Source of the DNA: Bacteroides stercorirosoris
GTDB lineage: Bacteria; Bacteroidota; Bacteroidia; Bacteroidales; Bacteroidaceae
Assembly: GCF_900142015.1 (NCBI RefSeq)
Contig: NZ_FQZN01000002.1
Span: 248,001 to 312,000, forward strand
Length of the DNA stretch: 64,000 bases
Reading direction: 5' to 3'
The notes beneath the pieces are model-generated. The model had not been told where the DNA came from, made no database searches, and saw nothing but the letters and a program-made list of their open reading frames with translations. The position numbers and the translations under genes are program-made. Positions 1 to 9,489 of this stretch are shown in pieces (the stretch's first letter is position 1; each line of letters opens with the position of its first letter).

Positions 1-1
1 G

Positions 2-2308
2 GAAGATACACACGGCAACTTGTGGTGTGCCACAGAGAAGGAATTATGCAAATTCACTCCCGACACGGACAAGATTATAAACTATCCTTCCAGAACTTTC
101 CCGCAACGAATCAATTTCAATGAAGGAGTAGCCTTGCGGACAGAATCCGACTATTTGATGTTTAACACGGTGAAAGGAGCGTTTTACTTCTTCCCGGACT
201 CCATCAATACCAGTACCTATATTCCTCCCATCATTTTCACCCGGCTACAGCAGGCCGAGAAGACAGTACCCCCCGAAGAAGACGGCATACTCACCACTCA
301 CATTGACGATACCCGACTTCTGACACTACCTCATGACAAGAACGGCTTCAGCATCCAATTTGCAGCCTTGGACATGAAATATCCCGAAAACATCTCCTAC
401 TCCTACAAGTTGGAAGGCTTCGAGAATAACTGGAATGACATCGGCAACCAGCGAACCGCTACCTACACCAACCTGCCCAAAGGACACTACACCCTGAAAG
501 TCCGCTCCACAAACAGTGACGGTATATGGGTGGAAAATACGCGTACATTAGAGATAACCGTGCTCCCCTCCTTTTGGGAAACTCCGTGGGCATATTCGCT
601 TTATGTACTATTCATCTTATTAGTCATTTTCACAGCAACTTATATCCTCTTCACCATCTTCCGGCTCAAACATAAAGTGTTCGTGGAGCAGGAGATATCC
701 GATATCAAATTACGCTTCTTCACGAATATATCGCATGAGCTACGTACTCCGTTGACGCTGATTGCCGGCCCGATAGAGCAAGTACTGCAACACGGCAAAC
801 TGAATAATGAAGAGCGGGAACAGCTGGTTTTAGTGGAACGAAACACCAACCGCATGCTACGCCTGGTAAATCAGATTCTGGACTTCCGCAAAATACAAAA
901 CAAAAAGATGAAGATGCGGGTACAGCAAATCGACCTTATCCCTTTCATCCGTCATATCATGGAGAACTTCCATAGCCTGGCAGATGAACATCAGATAGAT
1001 TTCGGGCTGAGCACGCCAAATTCTTCCCTCAAGATATGGGCAGATTCCGACAAACTGGAGAAGATACTATTCAACCTGTTGTCAAATGCTTTCAAATACA
1101 CTCCCCAAGGCAAGCAGATTCAGGTAACCGTGCAGGAAGACGGGAATGATGTGAACATTGCAGTAGAAGACCAAGGCATCGGCATTGCCGAGAATAAACA
1201 GAAATCCCTGTTCGTCCGGTTTGAAAACCTGGTAGATAAGAATCTTTTCAACCAGGCCAGCACCGGCATTGGATTGTCGCTTGTGAAAGAACTGATTGAT
1301 ATGCACCACGGCACAATCAGCATTCGGAGCAAACTTGGAGAGGGCAGCTGCTTCACCGTCCGATTGCCTAAAGGAAAAGAGCACTTCGACCAGACTGTCG
1401 AGTTTATCCTGTCCGATTATGTAATCGACGATACTGCAACAGCACACATCGGCAGCCCACTTTCTTCTTTCACCGGAAACGAAGAAGAAAACCTGAACAG
1501 CGAAAGGGAAACCATTCTGATAGTGGAAGACAACCAGGAACTACGCTTTTTCATAAGAACCATCTTTACCCAATACTTTAATGTGATAGAGGCTGAGAAC
1601 GGAAATACCGGACTGGAGAAAAGTAAGAAGTATATGCCGGACATCATCATCAGCGACGTAATGATGCCGGAAAAAGACGGCATCGAAATGGCACGTGAAC
1701 TCAGGGAGGGAATGACCACCAGCCATATTCCCATCGTTATGCTGACTGCCAAATCAACCATCGAAAGCAAGATAGAAGGAATGGAGCTAGGAGTGGACGA
1801 TTACATTACCAAACCTTTCAGTGCCGCATATCTGAAAGCGCGTATATTCAATCTGCTTGAGCAACGCAAGAAGTTGCAGGCACTGTATTGTGCCAGTCTA
1901 TTGACTTCTCCCGCCGAACAACAACCGGAAGGAACGGAAAAAGTGACAGCCCCTGCCCTCTCTCCCAACGACCGGAAGTTCATGGATAAAGTCATGGAAA
2001 CCATTGAAAAACATCTGGATAACGGCGACCTCACAGTCGAAGATATTGCCGGTGAAGTGAACATGAGCCGCTCCGTATTCTTTAAAAAGCTGAAAACGCT
2101 GACCGGATTGTCACCTGTTGAGTTTCTGAGAGAGATTCGTATGAAACGGGCAGCCCAGTTGATAGAAACAGAAGAATATAATATGGCTCAGATAGCCTAT
2201 ATGGTGGGACTAAATGATTCCCACTACTTTAGTAAATGCTTTAAGCAACAGTATGGTATGACCCCGACGGAGTATAAGGAAAAGCGGAAACAGGTAATTA
2301 GTAACTAA
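2..2308 (+). CDS. Hybrid two-component system sensor/regulator (HTCS), 5' end outside window
   Basis: The gene enters from the left edge in frame; about 768 C-terminal residues are visible. Numbering from the TTG at base 20: the end of a periplasmic beta-propeller, a Y_Y_Y domain (about 105-180), one membrane helix (190-215), a HisKA dimerisation domain with phospho-acceptor His239 in NISHELRTP, an HATPase domain with N-box NLLSNAFKYT and G-boxes DQGIGI and STGIGLSL, a receiver domain (about 498-615) with phospho-acceptor Asp546 in SDVMMP, and an AraC-type helix-turn-helix to the end. This order is that of Bacteroides HTCS proteins, which bind an oligosaccharide in the periplasm and directly activate the adjacent polysaccharide locus. 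It is convergent with the pectin genes, so it is the likely activator of the SusC/SusD and esterase genes. The inducer is inferred from the neighbours, not seen. All catalytic residues look intact. Confidence 0.95.
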   Translation, partial: EDTHGNLWCATEKELCKFTPDTDKIINYPSRTFPQRINFNEGVALRTESDYLMFNTVKGAFYFFPDSINTSTYIPPIIFTRLQQAEKTVPPEEDGILTTHIDDTRLLTLPHDKNGFSIQFAALDMKYPENISYSYKLEGFENNWNDIGNQRTATYTNLPKGHYTLKVRSTNSDGIWVENTRTLEITVLPSFWETPWAYSLYVLFILLVIFTATYILFTIFRLKHKVFVEQEISDIKLRFFTNISHELRTPLTLIAGPIEQVLQHGKLNNEEREQLVLVERNTNRMLRLVNQILDFRKIQNKKMKMRVQQIDLIPFIRHIMENFHSLADEHQIDFGLSTPNSSLKIWADSDKLEKILFNLLSNAFKYTPQGKQIQVTVQEDGNDVNIAVEDQGIGIAENKQKSLFVRFENLVDKNLFNQASTGIGLSLVKELIDMHHGTISIRSKLGEGSCFTVRLPKGKEHFDQTVEFILSDYVIDDTATAHIGSPLSSFTGNEEENLNSERETILIVEDNQELRFFIRTIFTQYFNVIEAENGNTGLEKSKKYMPDIIISDVMMPEKDGIEMARELREGMTTSHIPIVMLTAKSTIESKIEGMELGVDDYITKPFSAAYLKARIFNLLEQRKKLQALYCASLLTSPAEQQPEGTEKVTAPALSPNDRKFMDKVMETIEKHLDNGDLTVEDIAGEVNMSRSVFFKKLKTLTGLSPVEFLREIRMKRAAQLIETEEYNMAQIAYMVGLNDSHYFSKCFKQQYGMTPTEYKEKRKQVISN

Positions 2309-2355
2309 TGCAAATCAAGAATTTGCTTTGATTCATTTCCGTAGCGGTTTTGATG

Positions 2356-2446
2356 CACCACAGATTACACAGATTTACACAGATTAGGGAAGATATCTCT
2401 GATTATTAACAAATTAATTCTGTGCTAATCTGTGTAATCTGTGGTG
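2356..2446. repeat. Dispersed inverted repeat (CACAGATTACACAGATT family)
   Basis: Arms at 2356-2387 and 2425-2446 are near-perfect reverse complements built on CCACAGATTACACAGATT, with an AT-rich loop. It lies between the convergent regulator and esterase genes, where it could form a bidirectional transcript end, although no T-tract follows. A related single copy occurs at 22342-22372. Confidence 0.8.
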
Positions 2447-2468
2447 AAATAATTCATTTTTGTACAGT

Positions 2469-3614
2469 TTACAGGTTTTTATTCAAAAAAGCTAAAATCG
2501 CTTCCTGTACTTTTATCCCGCAATCATGCGGCATATCCCATAACTCCGTAACGAGTTTATCGCCTGCCGAACGACTCTCCCAAACTTTACGCATCTCCGC
2601 AAAAGCTGCGTTCACCCCAACAGGAGGAAACAGTTTGTCATGTTCCCCGTTAAGAAAGAACATCGGTTTGGGACAGGCAATGGACGCTATATGCGGATAA
2701 TCCAGATAACGGCGGATGCCCGGCAACTGGTTGGCAAACCCACCCCGTTCCCTGCCGTACTCCCACGAAAGCTGACAGTCCGTAGTAACCATCCAGCAAA
2801 CGGAAACTCCAGCCTGAATCCTATCAGACAGAGCCGAAAGCATCCAAGCACGGTATGCCCCCATCGAAAAGCCCATACAGGCAATACGTTTGGAATCCAC
2901 TTCCGGCAGAGTCGCCAAGAAATCAGTCGTATACATATCTTCATAGTTCATAAAGGCACTCAAACTACGCCCCAGCATCATAAAGTTTCCGGCATTATCG
3001 GCATATTTACTGCCGTCAGCACCCTCCTTTCGTCCCCGTTCGCCCCAGTAGAGAGCATCTACAGAGATGACCACATAGCCGTGAGATGCCAGATAATCGC
3101 CCACGTATTGTCCGCCATAACACTGTTTGGCCCAGCCATCAGCATCCGCCAATACTTCCGAAGACACTCCAAAGGGACGAATCATCTTCTCCTTACCAAT
3201 CGTATAATGGCCTCCATGATCATGCAACAATACGACAGCCGGGAAAGGCCCTTCCCCATCGGGCACCAGCATATAAGCATTCACCCGGGAATACCCCGTC
3301 AGGTTAAAACACAACTTCCGGGCTTTATATCCGTCACGCTGCTCTTCTGCAATTACTTCAACCTGATAGTCTGTGGTACGGGGCGGCGGAGCCAACATTG
3401 CATCCAGCACAGTATTGCGTGCCTGGCGACGCCACTTCTTAAAGTTCTTAATGGAACTGTTTCCCCAAGCCATGGGGTAGGTCAGCTCTTTTTTCAGCTG
3501 GTCCAAAAAGACCGGCATTTCTCTTTCCAGTTCATAACCGGATAATTGCTGAGAAAGGGCGGCTACCGAAGTAGCCAACCCTAACAACATGCAAAGAACA
3601 AATCTTTTTACCAT
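2469..3614 (-). CDS. Secreted alpha/beta-hydrolase esterase, probably pectin or acetyl esterase
   Basis: A 381-residue protein from the ATG at 3614, which starts a good signal peptide (MVKRFVLCMLLGLATSVAALS); an in-frame ATG 33 bases upstream would put charged residues before it and is less likely. It has a HDHGG oxyanion-type motif, nucleophile elbow GFSMGAYRA and a C-terminal MPHDCG that can supply the catalytic histidine. Length and motifs fit the family of Bacteroides alpha/beta-hydrolases found in pectin loci, one branch of which is the CE19 pectin methylesterase family. The substrate is inferred from neighbours: it lies downstream of SusC/SusD beside several pectin esterases. It could instead be an acetylesterase. 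Confidence 0.8.
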   Translation of the reverse strand: MVKRFVLCMLLGLATSVAALSQQLSGYELEREMPVFLDQLKKELTYPMAWGNSSIKNFKKWRRQARNTVLDAMLAPPPRTTDYQVEVIAEEQRDGYKARKLCFNLTGYSRVNAYMLVPDGEGPFPAVVLLHDHGGHYTIGKEKMIRPFGVSSEVLADADGWAKQCYGGQYVGDYLASHGYVVISVDALYWGERGRKEGADGSKYADNAGNFMMLGRSLSAFMNYEDMYTTDFLATLPEVDSKRIACMGFSMGAYRAWMLSALSDRIQAGVSVCWMVTTDCQLSWEYGRERGGFANQLPGIRRYLDYPHIASIACPKPMFFLNGEHDKLFPPVGVNAAFAEMRKVWESRSAGDKLVTELWDMPHDCGIKVQEAILAFLNKNL

Positions 3615-3697
3615 ATTATTTGATGTACGTTTGTCATTCAAATACAAAATTAATGAATAATACGAATCAGTAATTGAGTTTAGGCAACTCTTTATAC

Positions 3698-5827
3698 CTA
3701 TTGTTGCTTAAACCCGTAGCCATTCGTAATCCCCGAATTCAGCAATACCTGATAAACATTAGGCAATAAATGTATAGGCGGATTCTTTGCCGCATAATCC
3801 TCATCCGTATATCCGGCAAAAAGTTTCTTCGCATAGGAATCTTCATACTTCAACATATCTATCGCCCAAGGAGTCTGTACGTATCCGTCAGCCTCCAAAG
3901 CCTGTGCCTCAGCCGAACCCGGCGCTATGTACTCAAACAAGCCTTTTATTGCAACATTTGTCATTGTTACGCCTGCATAAGCAGGAACCAGACTTCCCCA
4001 ATCATCATGTTGCCCACGCCAGCCGGGGAACAATACAGGGTCGTCCTGTTTGTCTGCCGGAGTTTGCGATGTCAGCCTATATCCGTACTCGGATTTGGCG
4101 TCAACCATCTTTGTCCAGATATAGGCAGGTATCTGGTTACCGTTATCAAAAGTATAGTAACCATCTTTACGAATACCGTCAATGATGGCACTCATCACTT
4201 TTCTATTTTCAACGGCAACTTCCGGAAGAATACCTGTACGGATAATATCGAAACGGCGCACACCTTCACCACTGAACTCCAAAGCACGCTCTTTCAGTAC
4301 CGCATTGTAGACAGAACCGCAATCTGAGATATACTGTTCGAAGTTCGGGTCGTTATTGCCGGGGAATGCCCGGTTATGAACAAGAGCAAGATAGGTCTTC
4401 GCATTACCGTCATCTCCCAATGCCGCACACACTTCGGCCAGCATAAGATAAGCATCGGAAATACGCATATAAGAGAAATTGATGCCGGAATTACCATAAG
4501 TCTGTGTGTCAGGTGAGGTCATACGGTTCCAGTCCCATTTATTAGTACCCGGACCGCATCCTTTACCCCAAGCACTGCGGTCGAATGACTGTATCAGCTC
4601 CTGGCCTCCGCCGGTACTGCCCGTCACTGTAACCGAAGCGTCACGACGCATATCATTGTTGTCGAACCAACCATAATAGAAGTGTGCCTGTATGCGATCC
4701 TGTCCGCAAGCCACACAAGGTGCCTGTCCATTACCACCCGTTGACGGACGGCCTATATAGGCAGGGCGTGAAGAACCACCGTTATACTCATGAGGAAGTT
4801 CGTAAATAGACTCATCAGCAAGCGTTATGTTGTCAGCGGCATGCATCTGCTGGAATGTGTACTGATAAGGATTATTATATTCCTGTCCATTCTTGCCGGT
4901 GGAACGGGGGTCTGTCGTACGCATTACCACCGAACCCGGATTCATATAAATAGCCTGGAGATATTCTTTGGCTATCGAATACAGATTCTTCCAGTCGCTA
5001 CGGCGGCCATAGACGGCACCATTCTTTTCTACACTCCAATCGTCAAAGGAGAGTGTTTTACCATCGCCGTCTACATAGAAATCAGCGCCAAGGTCTGTGC
5101 GGCGAGTTGCATAGCCACCATTGTAAAGGCAAAGGCGTGCTATAAGTCCCTGAACATACGTGCGGTTCATCACATCTGCCCTTGTTGTTCCTTCGCCCGG
5201 ACGATACATATGGGGCTCCACTTCCCGAAGCTTCCGGATATGATAATCATAGATGGCATAACGGGAAGTCAGCCCTTGTGCTTTTTCACCGGCTTTCAAC
5301 GCATGAGGCACATCTCCATACCAACGGCACAACTCCCAATAGCAAGTGGCGCGCAGAGCTACGGCCTGTCCGTAAATGTCCGAAAGATTGTTTGGCTCCC
5401 CCGTCATGATTTCCTGGAAGTTATCAAGCGCTTCAAAGCTGGATATCAGAGAGTTTGCCACGGATATTGTTTCGTAAATCTTGGTGAACACTTCCGTACC
5501 CTCTCCGGAGTCGATGTTATAAGAGCCCGTACCACCGGGATAAAACCATTTCTCACAGATTCCGGCACTACCTTCGTCATAGATGTCCTGGGAATCTTCG
5601 ATATCAGACCCCCAGACCGGATGCCAGAAGAACCCTACATTGTGAAGACTTCTGTTTGCCCGAAGGGTTTCATAACCATAATACAATGCACCGCGCGCTG
5701 ACTCTTCATTTGAGAAAACAAAATCGCGGTCTACTACACTCGGAGACGAAGTGTCGAGGAAATCCTGACAGCCGCTCATCGCAAATGTGACTACTGTTGC
5801 AAGAGCTATATTCAATATCTTTTTCAT
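3698..5827 (-). CDS. SusD/RagB-like glycan-binding lipoprotein
   Basis: A 709-residue lipoprotein. The signal peptide ends in AMSGC, so Cys20 would be lipidated, followed by QDFLDTSSPS, the usual SusD start. The N-terminal SusD_N helices (about 25-240) and the C-terminal RagB/SusD part with LMLAEVCAALGD and the family motif RNRAFPG-like HNRAFPGNN, then LKERALEFSGEGVRRFDIIRTG, are clear. It is longer than the common 500-600 residues; the extra length is in the middle, a region likely to carry ligand loops. It sits 38 bases downstream of the SusC-like gene, as is normal for the pair, and should form the lid over that transporter at the cell surface, capturing pectic oligosaccharides. Confidence 0.95.
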   Translation of the reverse strand: MKKILNIALATVVTFAMSGCQDFLDTSSPSVVDRDFVFSNEESARGALYYGYETLRANRSLHNVGFFWHPVWGSDIEDSQDIYDEGSAGICEKWFYPGGTGSYNIDSGEGTEVFTKIYETISVANSLISSFEALDNFQEIMTGEPNNLSDIYGQAVALRATCYWELCRWYGDVPHALKAGEKAQGLTSRYAIYDYHIRKLREVEPHMYRPGEGTTRADVMNRTYVQGLIARLCLYNGGYATRRTDLGADFYVDGDGKTLSFDDWSVEKNGAVYGRRSDWKNLYSIAKEYLQAIYMNPGSVVMRTTDPRSTGKNGQEYNNPYQYTFQQMHAADNITLADESIYELPHEYNGGSSRPAYIGRPSTGGNGQAPCVACGQDRIQAHFYYGWFDNNDMRRDASVTVTGSTGGGQELIQSFDRSAWGKGCGPGTNKWDWNRMTSPDTQTYGNSGINFSYMRISDAYLMLAEVCAALGDDGNAKTYLALVHNRAFPGNNDPNFEQYISDCGSVYNAVLKERALEFSGEGVRRFDIIRTGILPEVAVENRKVMSAIIDGIRKDGYYTFDNGNQIPAYIWTKMVDAKSEYGYRLTSQTPADKQDDPVLFPGWRGQHDDWGSLVPAYAGVTMTNVAIKGLFEYIAPGSAEAQALEADGYVQTPWAIDMLKYEDSYAKKLFAGYTDEDYAAKNPPIHLLPNVYQVLLNSGITNGYGFKQQ

Positions 5828-5865
5828 ATTTTTTCTCTATTATTTTTCAATTACTGAATGACGGT

Positions 5866-8800
5866 TTAGAAAGTGATGTTAGCACCGAAAGTGAATGTAC
5901 GCGCACGGGGATAGGTACCAAAGTCCATATTGAGTGTCGGGAAGATTCTCAGATTACTGTAGAATCCGCTTTGCCCGGTAGGAGTGGCATTCACCTCAGG
6001 GTCTATGCCCGAGTAGCCGGTAATAGTGAACAGATTGGTTGCCGTGAGATACAGGCGTACTTTATTTATTTTCACTTTAGCCAGCAAGTTTTTGGGCAAC
6101 GTGTAACCGAAAGTCAACGTCTGCAAACGAAGATATGAACCATCTTCCAGCCATTCTGATGAGGTGATGCCGCTTTGGTGGTAAGGCAAGTGATATTTGG
6201 CATTGGCATTCAAAGCTCTCAGTTCATCAGGATTGGTAACCGCATATAAGTCACCCGCAGCATTCACATTGTAAACCTTAAAGGCATCAGCCACCCACGA
6301 TGCACGTTGCGCACCGATACCGTCAAACTCTTGTCCGGATGCATTGATCATGGCGGCCACATTGTATATTTTACCTCCGGCCGTCCAGTTGAAGTTAGTG
6401 GAAAGGTCGAAATTCTTATAGTTGAAATTCAACTGGAAACTTCCTGTATGGCGGGGCATCACCTCGCCCAGGCAAGTAGCGTCGTCCAGGTCAACCGTGC
6501 CGCTTTCATCCACATCGCGGAACTTGGCTGCACCGGGGAAAGCAGTCTGTCCGGAAGGAAGGTCGTAAGGATGCATATAGGTAGCCGTCAGCGCTTTCGT
6601 GATGTCGGGCACACCTTCTTTCAAGACATATTGGCCGTTAGTATAATTAAAGTCATCCACCGTATAATATCCTTCGCTGACAAATCCGCGTACCAGGCCG
6701 ATTGCTTTTCCTTCGACGAACATATAATCGTTGGTAGGAACCAAAGAGGAAGAACCCCAGTATGAAGAATAGAGATACTGGTCTGCATTGGGCAGTTCAT
6801 CCAGCTTATTGCGGTTATAGTTATAGATAGCGCCCACATTGAAGCGGAAATCACCCTTGTTTATCACATCCACATTCACCGAAAGTTCAATTCCGCGGTT
6901 GGAAGTTTTTCCGAAGTTCTGGAACTGATAGGAATATCCTGTCGTATTATCCACAGGCACAGCCATCAACAAGTCTTTAGTAGTATTCCAGTATACTTCC
7001 AGGCTACCATTGATACGATTGTTCAGGAATCCGAAGTCAACACCCAGATTGCGGGAAATAGTGGTCTCCCATTTCAGTTTGGAATTGGCCAGCAAACCAT
7101 CCGGACGATAGAACGAGCCAAGCTCACCGTTAATAGGTGTATGGTTACTGCCCGAACCCAGGCTCGACCAGGTTTCACGCCACAGATTAGAACTGATATT
7201 GTCACTACCCGAAGTACCGTAAGACAGACGAAGTTTCAGGTTGGAGAGCCAGTCCTTTGTTCCACTCATGAAAGGCTCTTCCGAAAGGCGCCATGCAAAA
7301 GCACCTGCGGGAAAATATCCCCAACGATTATCCGGCGCAAACTTTGAAGAACCATCGGCACGGAATGTTCCGGTGAAAAGGTAACGGTCCATAAACGTAT
7401 AGCTCAGACGGCCGAAATATGATACCGTACGGGCGGGGACACTATAAGAGTTAGTAGCGGAAAAAGAAGTAGTCGCCGTATGAATCAATCCCATTGTAGT
7501 ATCATAGTCAAACGTGCCGGGATAGCCACGACCGGTGATTTGAGAAGATTCAGAATCCGATTTCAAGATTTCGTTACCAAGAAGCACTGAGAATGAGTTG
7601 TTCTTGCCAAGTTCGAAATTATAGTTAAGAGTAGATACCGAACGCAAGCCGTCTCCCATGCCGCGGTTGAGAGTAGCGCGCTTATCTCCGTTGGTATATC
7701 CGTTCTCATAGTACGTACTCTTCGACGAACTGCGTGTAAGCGACAATTCGCTACGGGCTACGAGTCCCTTGACAATCTCCCAGGACAGAGCGGCCGATCC
7801 TCTTAACGAACGCGAATAGGACTTGTTCGTGATGTCGTTGATCAGTTCCACCGGATTGTGTTTATCATCTATATTCGCCACACCGAAGCTGAAGCCCGAT
7901 GCTACTTCCGAGTAAGAAACTCCACCCAGCGGATTGTCAATAGGACGGTAACGATAAGCTCCCGACACATTGGAACCTTTACCGTTCGTGACTCCTTCCT
8001 GCCCGTTCATGTTGGACTCCGTATAGCGGAAATCAACATCCAGGTCGAGTGTCTTCGCCAACTGCTGGCGAATCTTGAAAGAAGCATTCAGACGGTTGTA
8101 ATCAGAGTTTATTTTGATACCTTCATCATTGATATAACCCAATGAGAATATCACTTTCGTTTTATCCGTACCGCCCGAGATGTTTACGTTATGATTATGC
8201 GTCAATGCGGTACGCAGCACATCGTCCGTATAGTCATGTGCTTTCACGTTTGCATAGTCTGCATAATGGTTTCCGTATTTGCTTCCCAAACCGAAATACT
8301 TCTCAACAGCATCCTGATTGGCCGTACCGCGTGAGGCCGCATAGCTCCAGTTATGAAGAACATATTCCTGTGCAGAAAGGGTTTCAAGCGTCTTCGATAC
8401 ATTCTTTACCTGTACATAGCCGTCGTAGCTGACTTTAACCCGTCCCTCTTTGGCACTCTTGGTTGTGACAAGGATTACACCATTCGCACCGCGTGCACCA
8501 TAAATAGCGGTGGACGATGCATCCTTCAATACGTCGATTGATTCTATTTCCGAAGCCGGTATGTCACTGATATTGCTCACCGGGAAACCATCGACCACAT
8601 AAAGAGGGTCATTGGACTGTGTGATAGAACCACCGCCACGTACACGCACCGAGATGGTAGCGCCCGGACGACCGTCCTGTGATATCACATTCACACCTGG
8701 TAGACGCCCTTGCAATGCCTGTGCAACATTCGAAACGGGATTGGCTGCAACTTCATCTCCTTTCACCGAAGCTATCGCTCCGGTCAGGTCGCGACGTTTC

Positions 8801-9207
8801 ACCGTACCGTAACCGATAACCACTACCTCATCCAAAACCTCCGTGTCTTCGTCCAACTGAATATTGAAAACACTCTTGCCTGCTACGGCTATATCCTGGT
8901 CTACATAACCTATATATGAAATATGCAGCACTGCATTAGCAGACACATTCATAGTAAAGTTACCATCCATATCAGAAACAACCCCGTTGGAGGTTCCTTT
9001 TTCCAGAATGGTAGCACCAATAATAGGTTCACCGGCGGCATCTTTTACCAAACCGGAAATCTTAATTGCTTTTTTGTCATTAGAAGCTTGTTGCACACCT
9101 GGGATAGATGTGCCTCCCACCGCTGCCGGAGCAGCCTGAGAAAAAGTCCCCAGATTGAGATAGGATAAAACCCCGAGCATTAGCATGACTTTTTTCCTGT
9201 AATTCAT
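5866..9207 (-). CDS. SusC/RagA-like TonB-dependent outer-membrane transporter
   Basis: An 1113-residue SusC family protein: signal peptide, a carboxypeptidase-regulatory-like beta domain (about 48-130, with ISGLVKDAAGEPIIGATI and GTSNGVVSDMDGNFT), the linker VLDEVVVIGYGTVKRRDLTGAI that marks the SusC TonB box and plug start, a plug domain (about 135-250, with VRGGGSITQSNDPLYVVDGF), then a beta-barrel to the end. It imports the glycan captured by the SusD partner, driven by TonB. It is the first gene of the SusC-SusD-esterase set and has its own upstream gap with a likely promoter, following the terminator of the CE7 gene. Substrate is inferred to be a pectic oligosaccharide from context. Confidence 0.96.
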   Translation of the reverse strand: MNYRKKVMLMLGVLSYLNLGTFSQAAPAAVGGTSIPGVQQASNDKKAIKISGLVKDAAGEPIIGATILEKGTSNGVVSDMDGNFTMNVSANAVLHISYIGYVDQDIAVAGKSVFNIQLDEDTEVLDEVVVIGYGTVKRRDLTGAIASVKGDEVAANPVSNVAQALQGRLPGVNVISQDGRPGATISVRVRGGGSITQSNDPLYVVDGFPVSNISDIPASEIESIDVLKDASSTAIYGARGANGVILVTTKSAKEGRVKVSYDGYVQVKNVSKTLETLSAQEYVLHNWSYAASRGTANQDAVEKYFGLGSKYGNHYADYANVKAHDYTDDVLRTALTHNHNVNISGGTDKTKVIFSLGYINDEGIKINSDYNRLNASFKIRQQLAKTLDLDVDFRYTESNMNGQEGVTNGKGSNVSGAYRYRPIDNPLGGVSYSEVASGFSFGVANIDDKHNPVELINDITNKSYSRSLRGSAALSWEIVKGLVARSELSLTRSSSKSTYYENGYTNGDKRATLNRGMGDGLRSVSTLNYNFELGKNNSFSVLLGNEILKSDSESSQITGRGYPGTFDYDTTMGLIHTATTSFSATNSYSVPARTVSYFGRLSYTFMDRYLFTGTFRADGSSKFAPDNRWGYFPAGAFAWRLSEEPFMSGTKDWLSNLKLRLSYGTSGSDNISSNLWRETWSSLGSGSNHTPINGELGSFYRPDGLLANSKLKWETTISRNLGVDFGFLNNRINGSLEVYWNTTKDLLMAVPVDNTTGYSYQFQNFGKTSNRGIELSVNVDVINKGDFRFNVGAIYNYNRNKLDELPNADQYLYSSYWGSSSLVPTNDYMFVEGKAIGLVRGFVSEGYYTVDDFNYTNGQYVLKEGVPDITKALTATYMHPYDLPSGQTAFPGAAKFRDVDESGTVDLDDATCLGEVMPRHTGSFQLNFNYKNFDLSTNFNWTAGGKIYNVAAMINASGQEFDGIGAQRASWVADAFKVYNVNAAGDLYAVTNPDELRALNANAKYHLPYHQSGITSSEWLEDGSYLRLQTLTFGYTLPKNLLAKVKINKVRLYLTATNLFTITGYSGIDPEVNATPTGQSGFYSNLRIFPTLNMDFGTYPRARTFTFGANITF

Positions 9208-9293
9208 AAGTAAATGATTTTTTGATTAAACTTAGATATATTCTCTTCATTTTGGTTAATGAACAAGGTGCCATAGGCTGTACCTTGCACTTG

Positions 9294-9300
9294 CAAAGTA
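9294..9300 (-). promoter_or_regulatory. Candidate -7 promoter element for the SusC-like gene
   Basis: On the minus strand the sequence reads CTACTTTGCA, one base short of the Bacteroides TAnnTTTG consensus, about 90 bases before the start codon. No clear -33 element is seen, as is common for activator-dependent loci. The rest of the 9208-9411 gap holds nothing else recognised. Confidence 0.4.
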
Positions 9301-9417
9301 GTGGAATATATATTTATTTCAGGTGAAAAATATGCTTGATTCGGTGTAAAAATCACCTTACCCCATCCTAAATATGCTGTAGATGGGATAAGGGGGAAAA
9401 TCTCACAATACAGACAC

Positions 9418-9467
9418 AAAAAATCCCCCCGGATTTACTCTTTCATGCAAGAGTGAAGCCGGGGGGA
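9418..9467 (-). terminator. Rho-independent terminator of the CE7 esterase gene
   Basis: Stem TCCCCCCGG (9424-9432) with CCGGGGGGA (9459-9467), extended by an inner stem around ACTCTT/AAGAGT, followed on the minus strand by six T. It lies 22 bases after the stop of the gene at 9490 and separates that unit from SusC. Confidence 0.88.
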
Positions 9468-9489
9468 TAAACAATCAAGTGCTTTCCGT

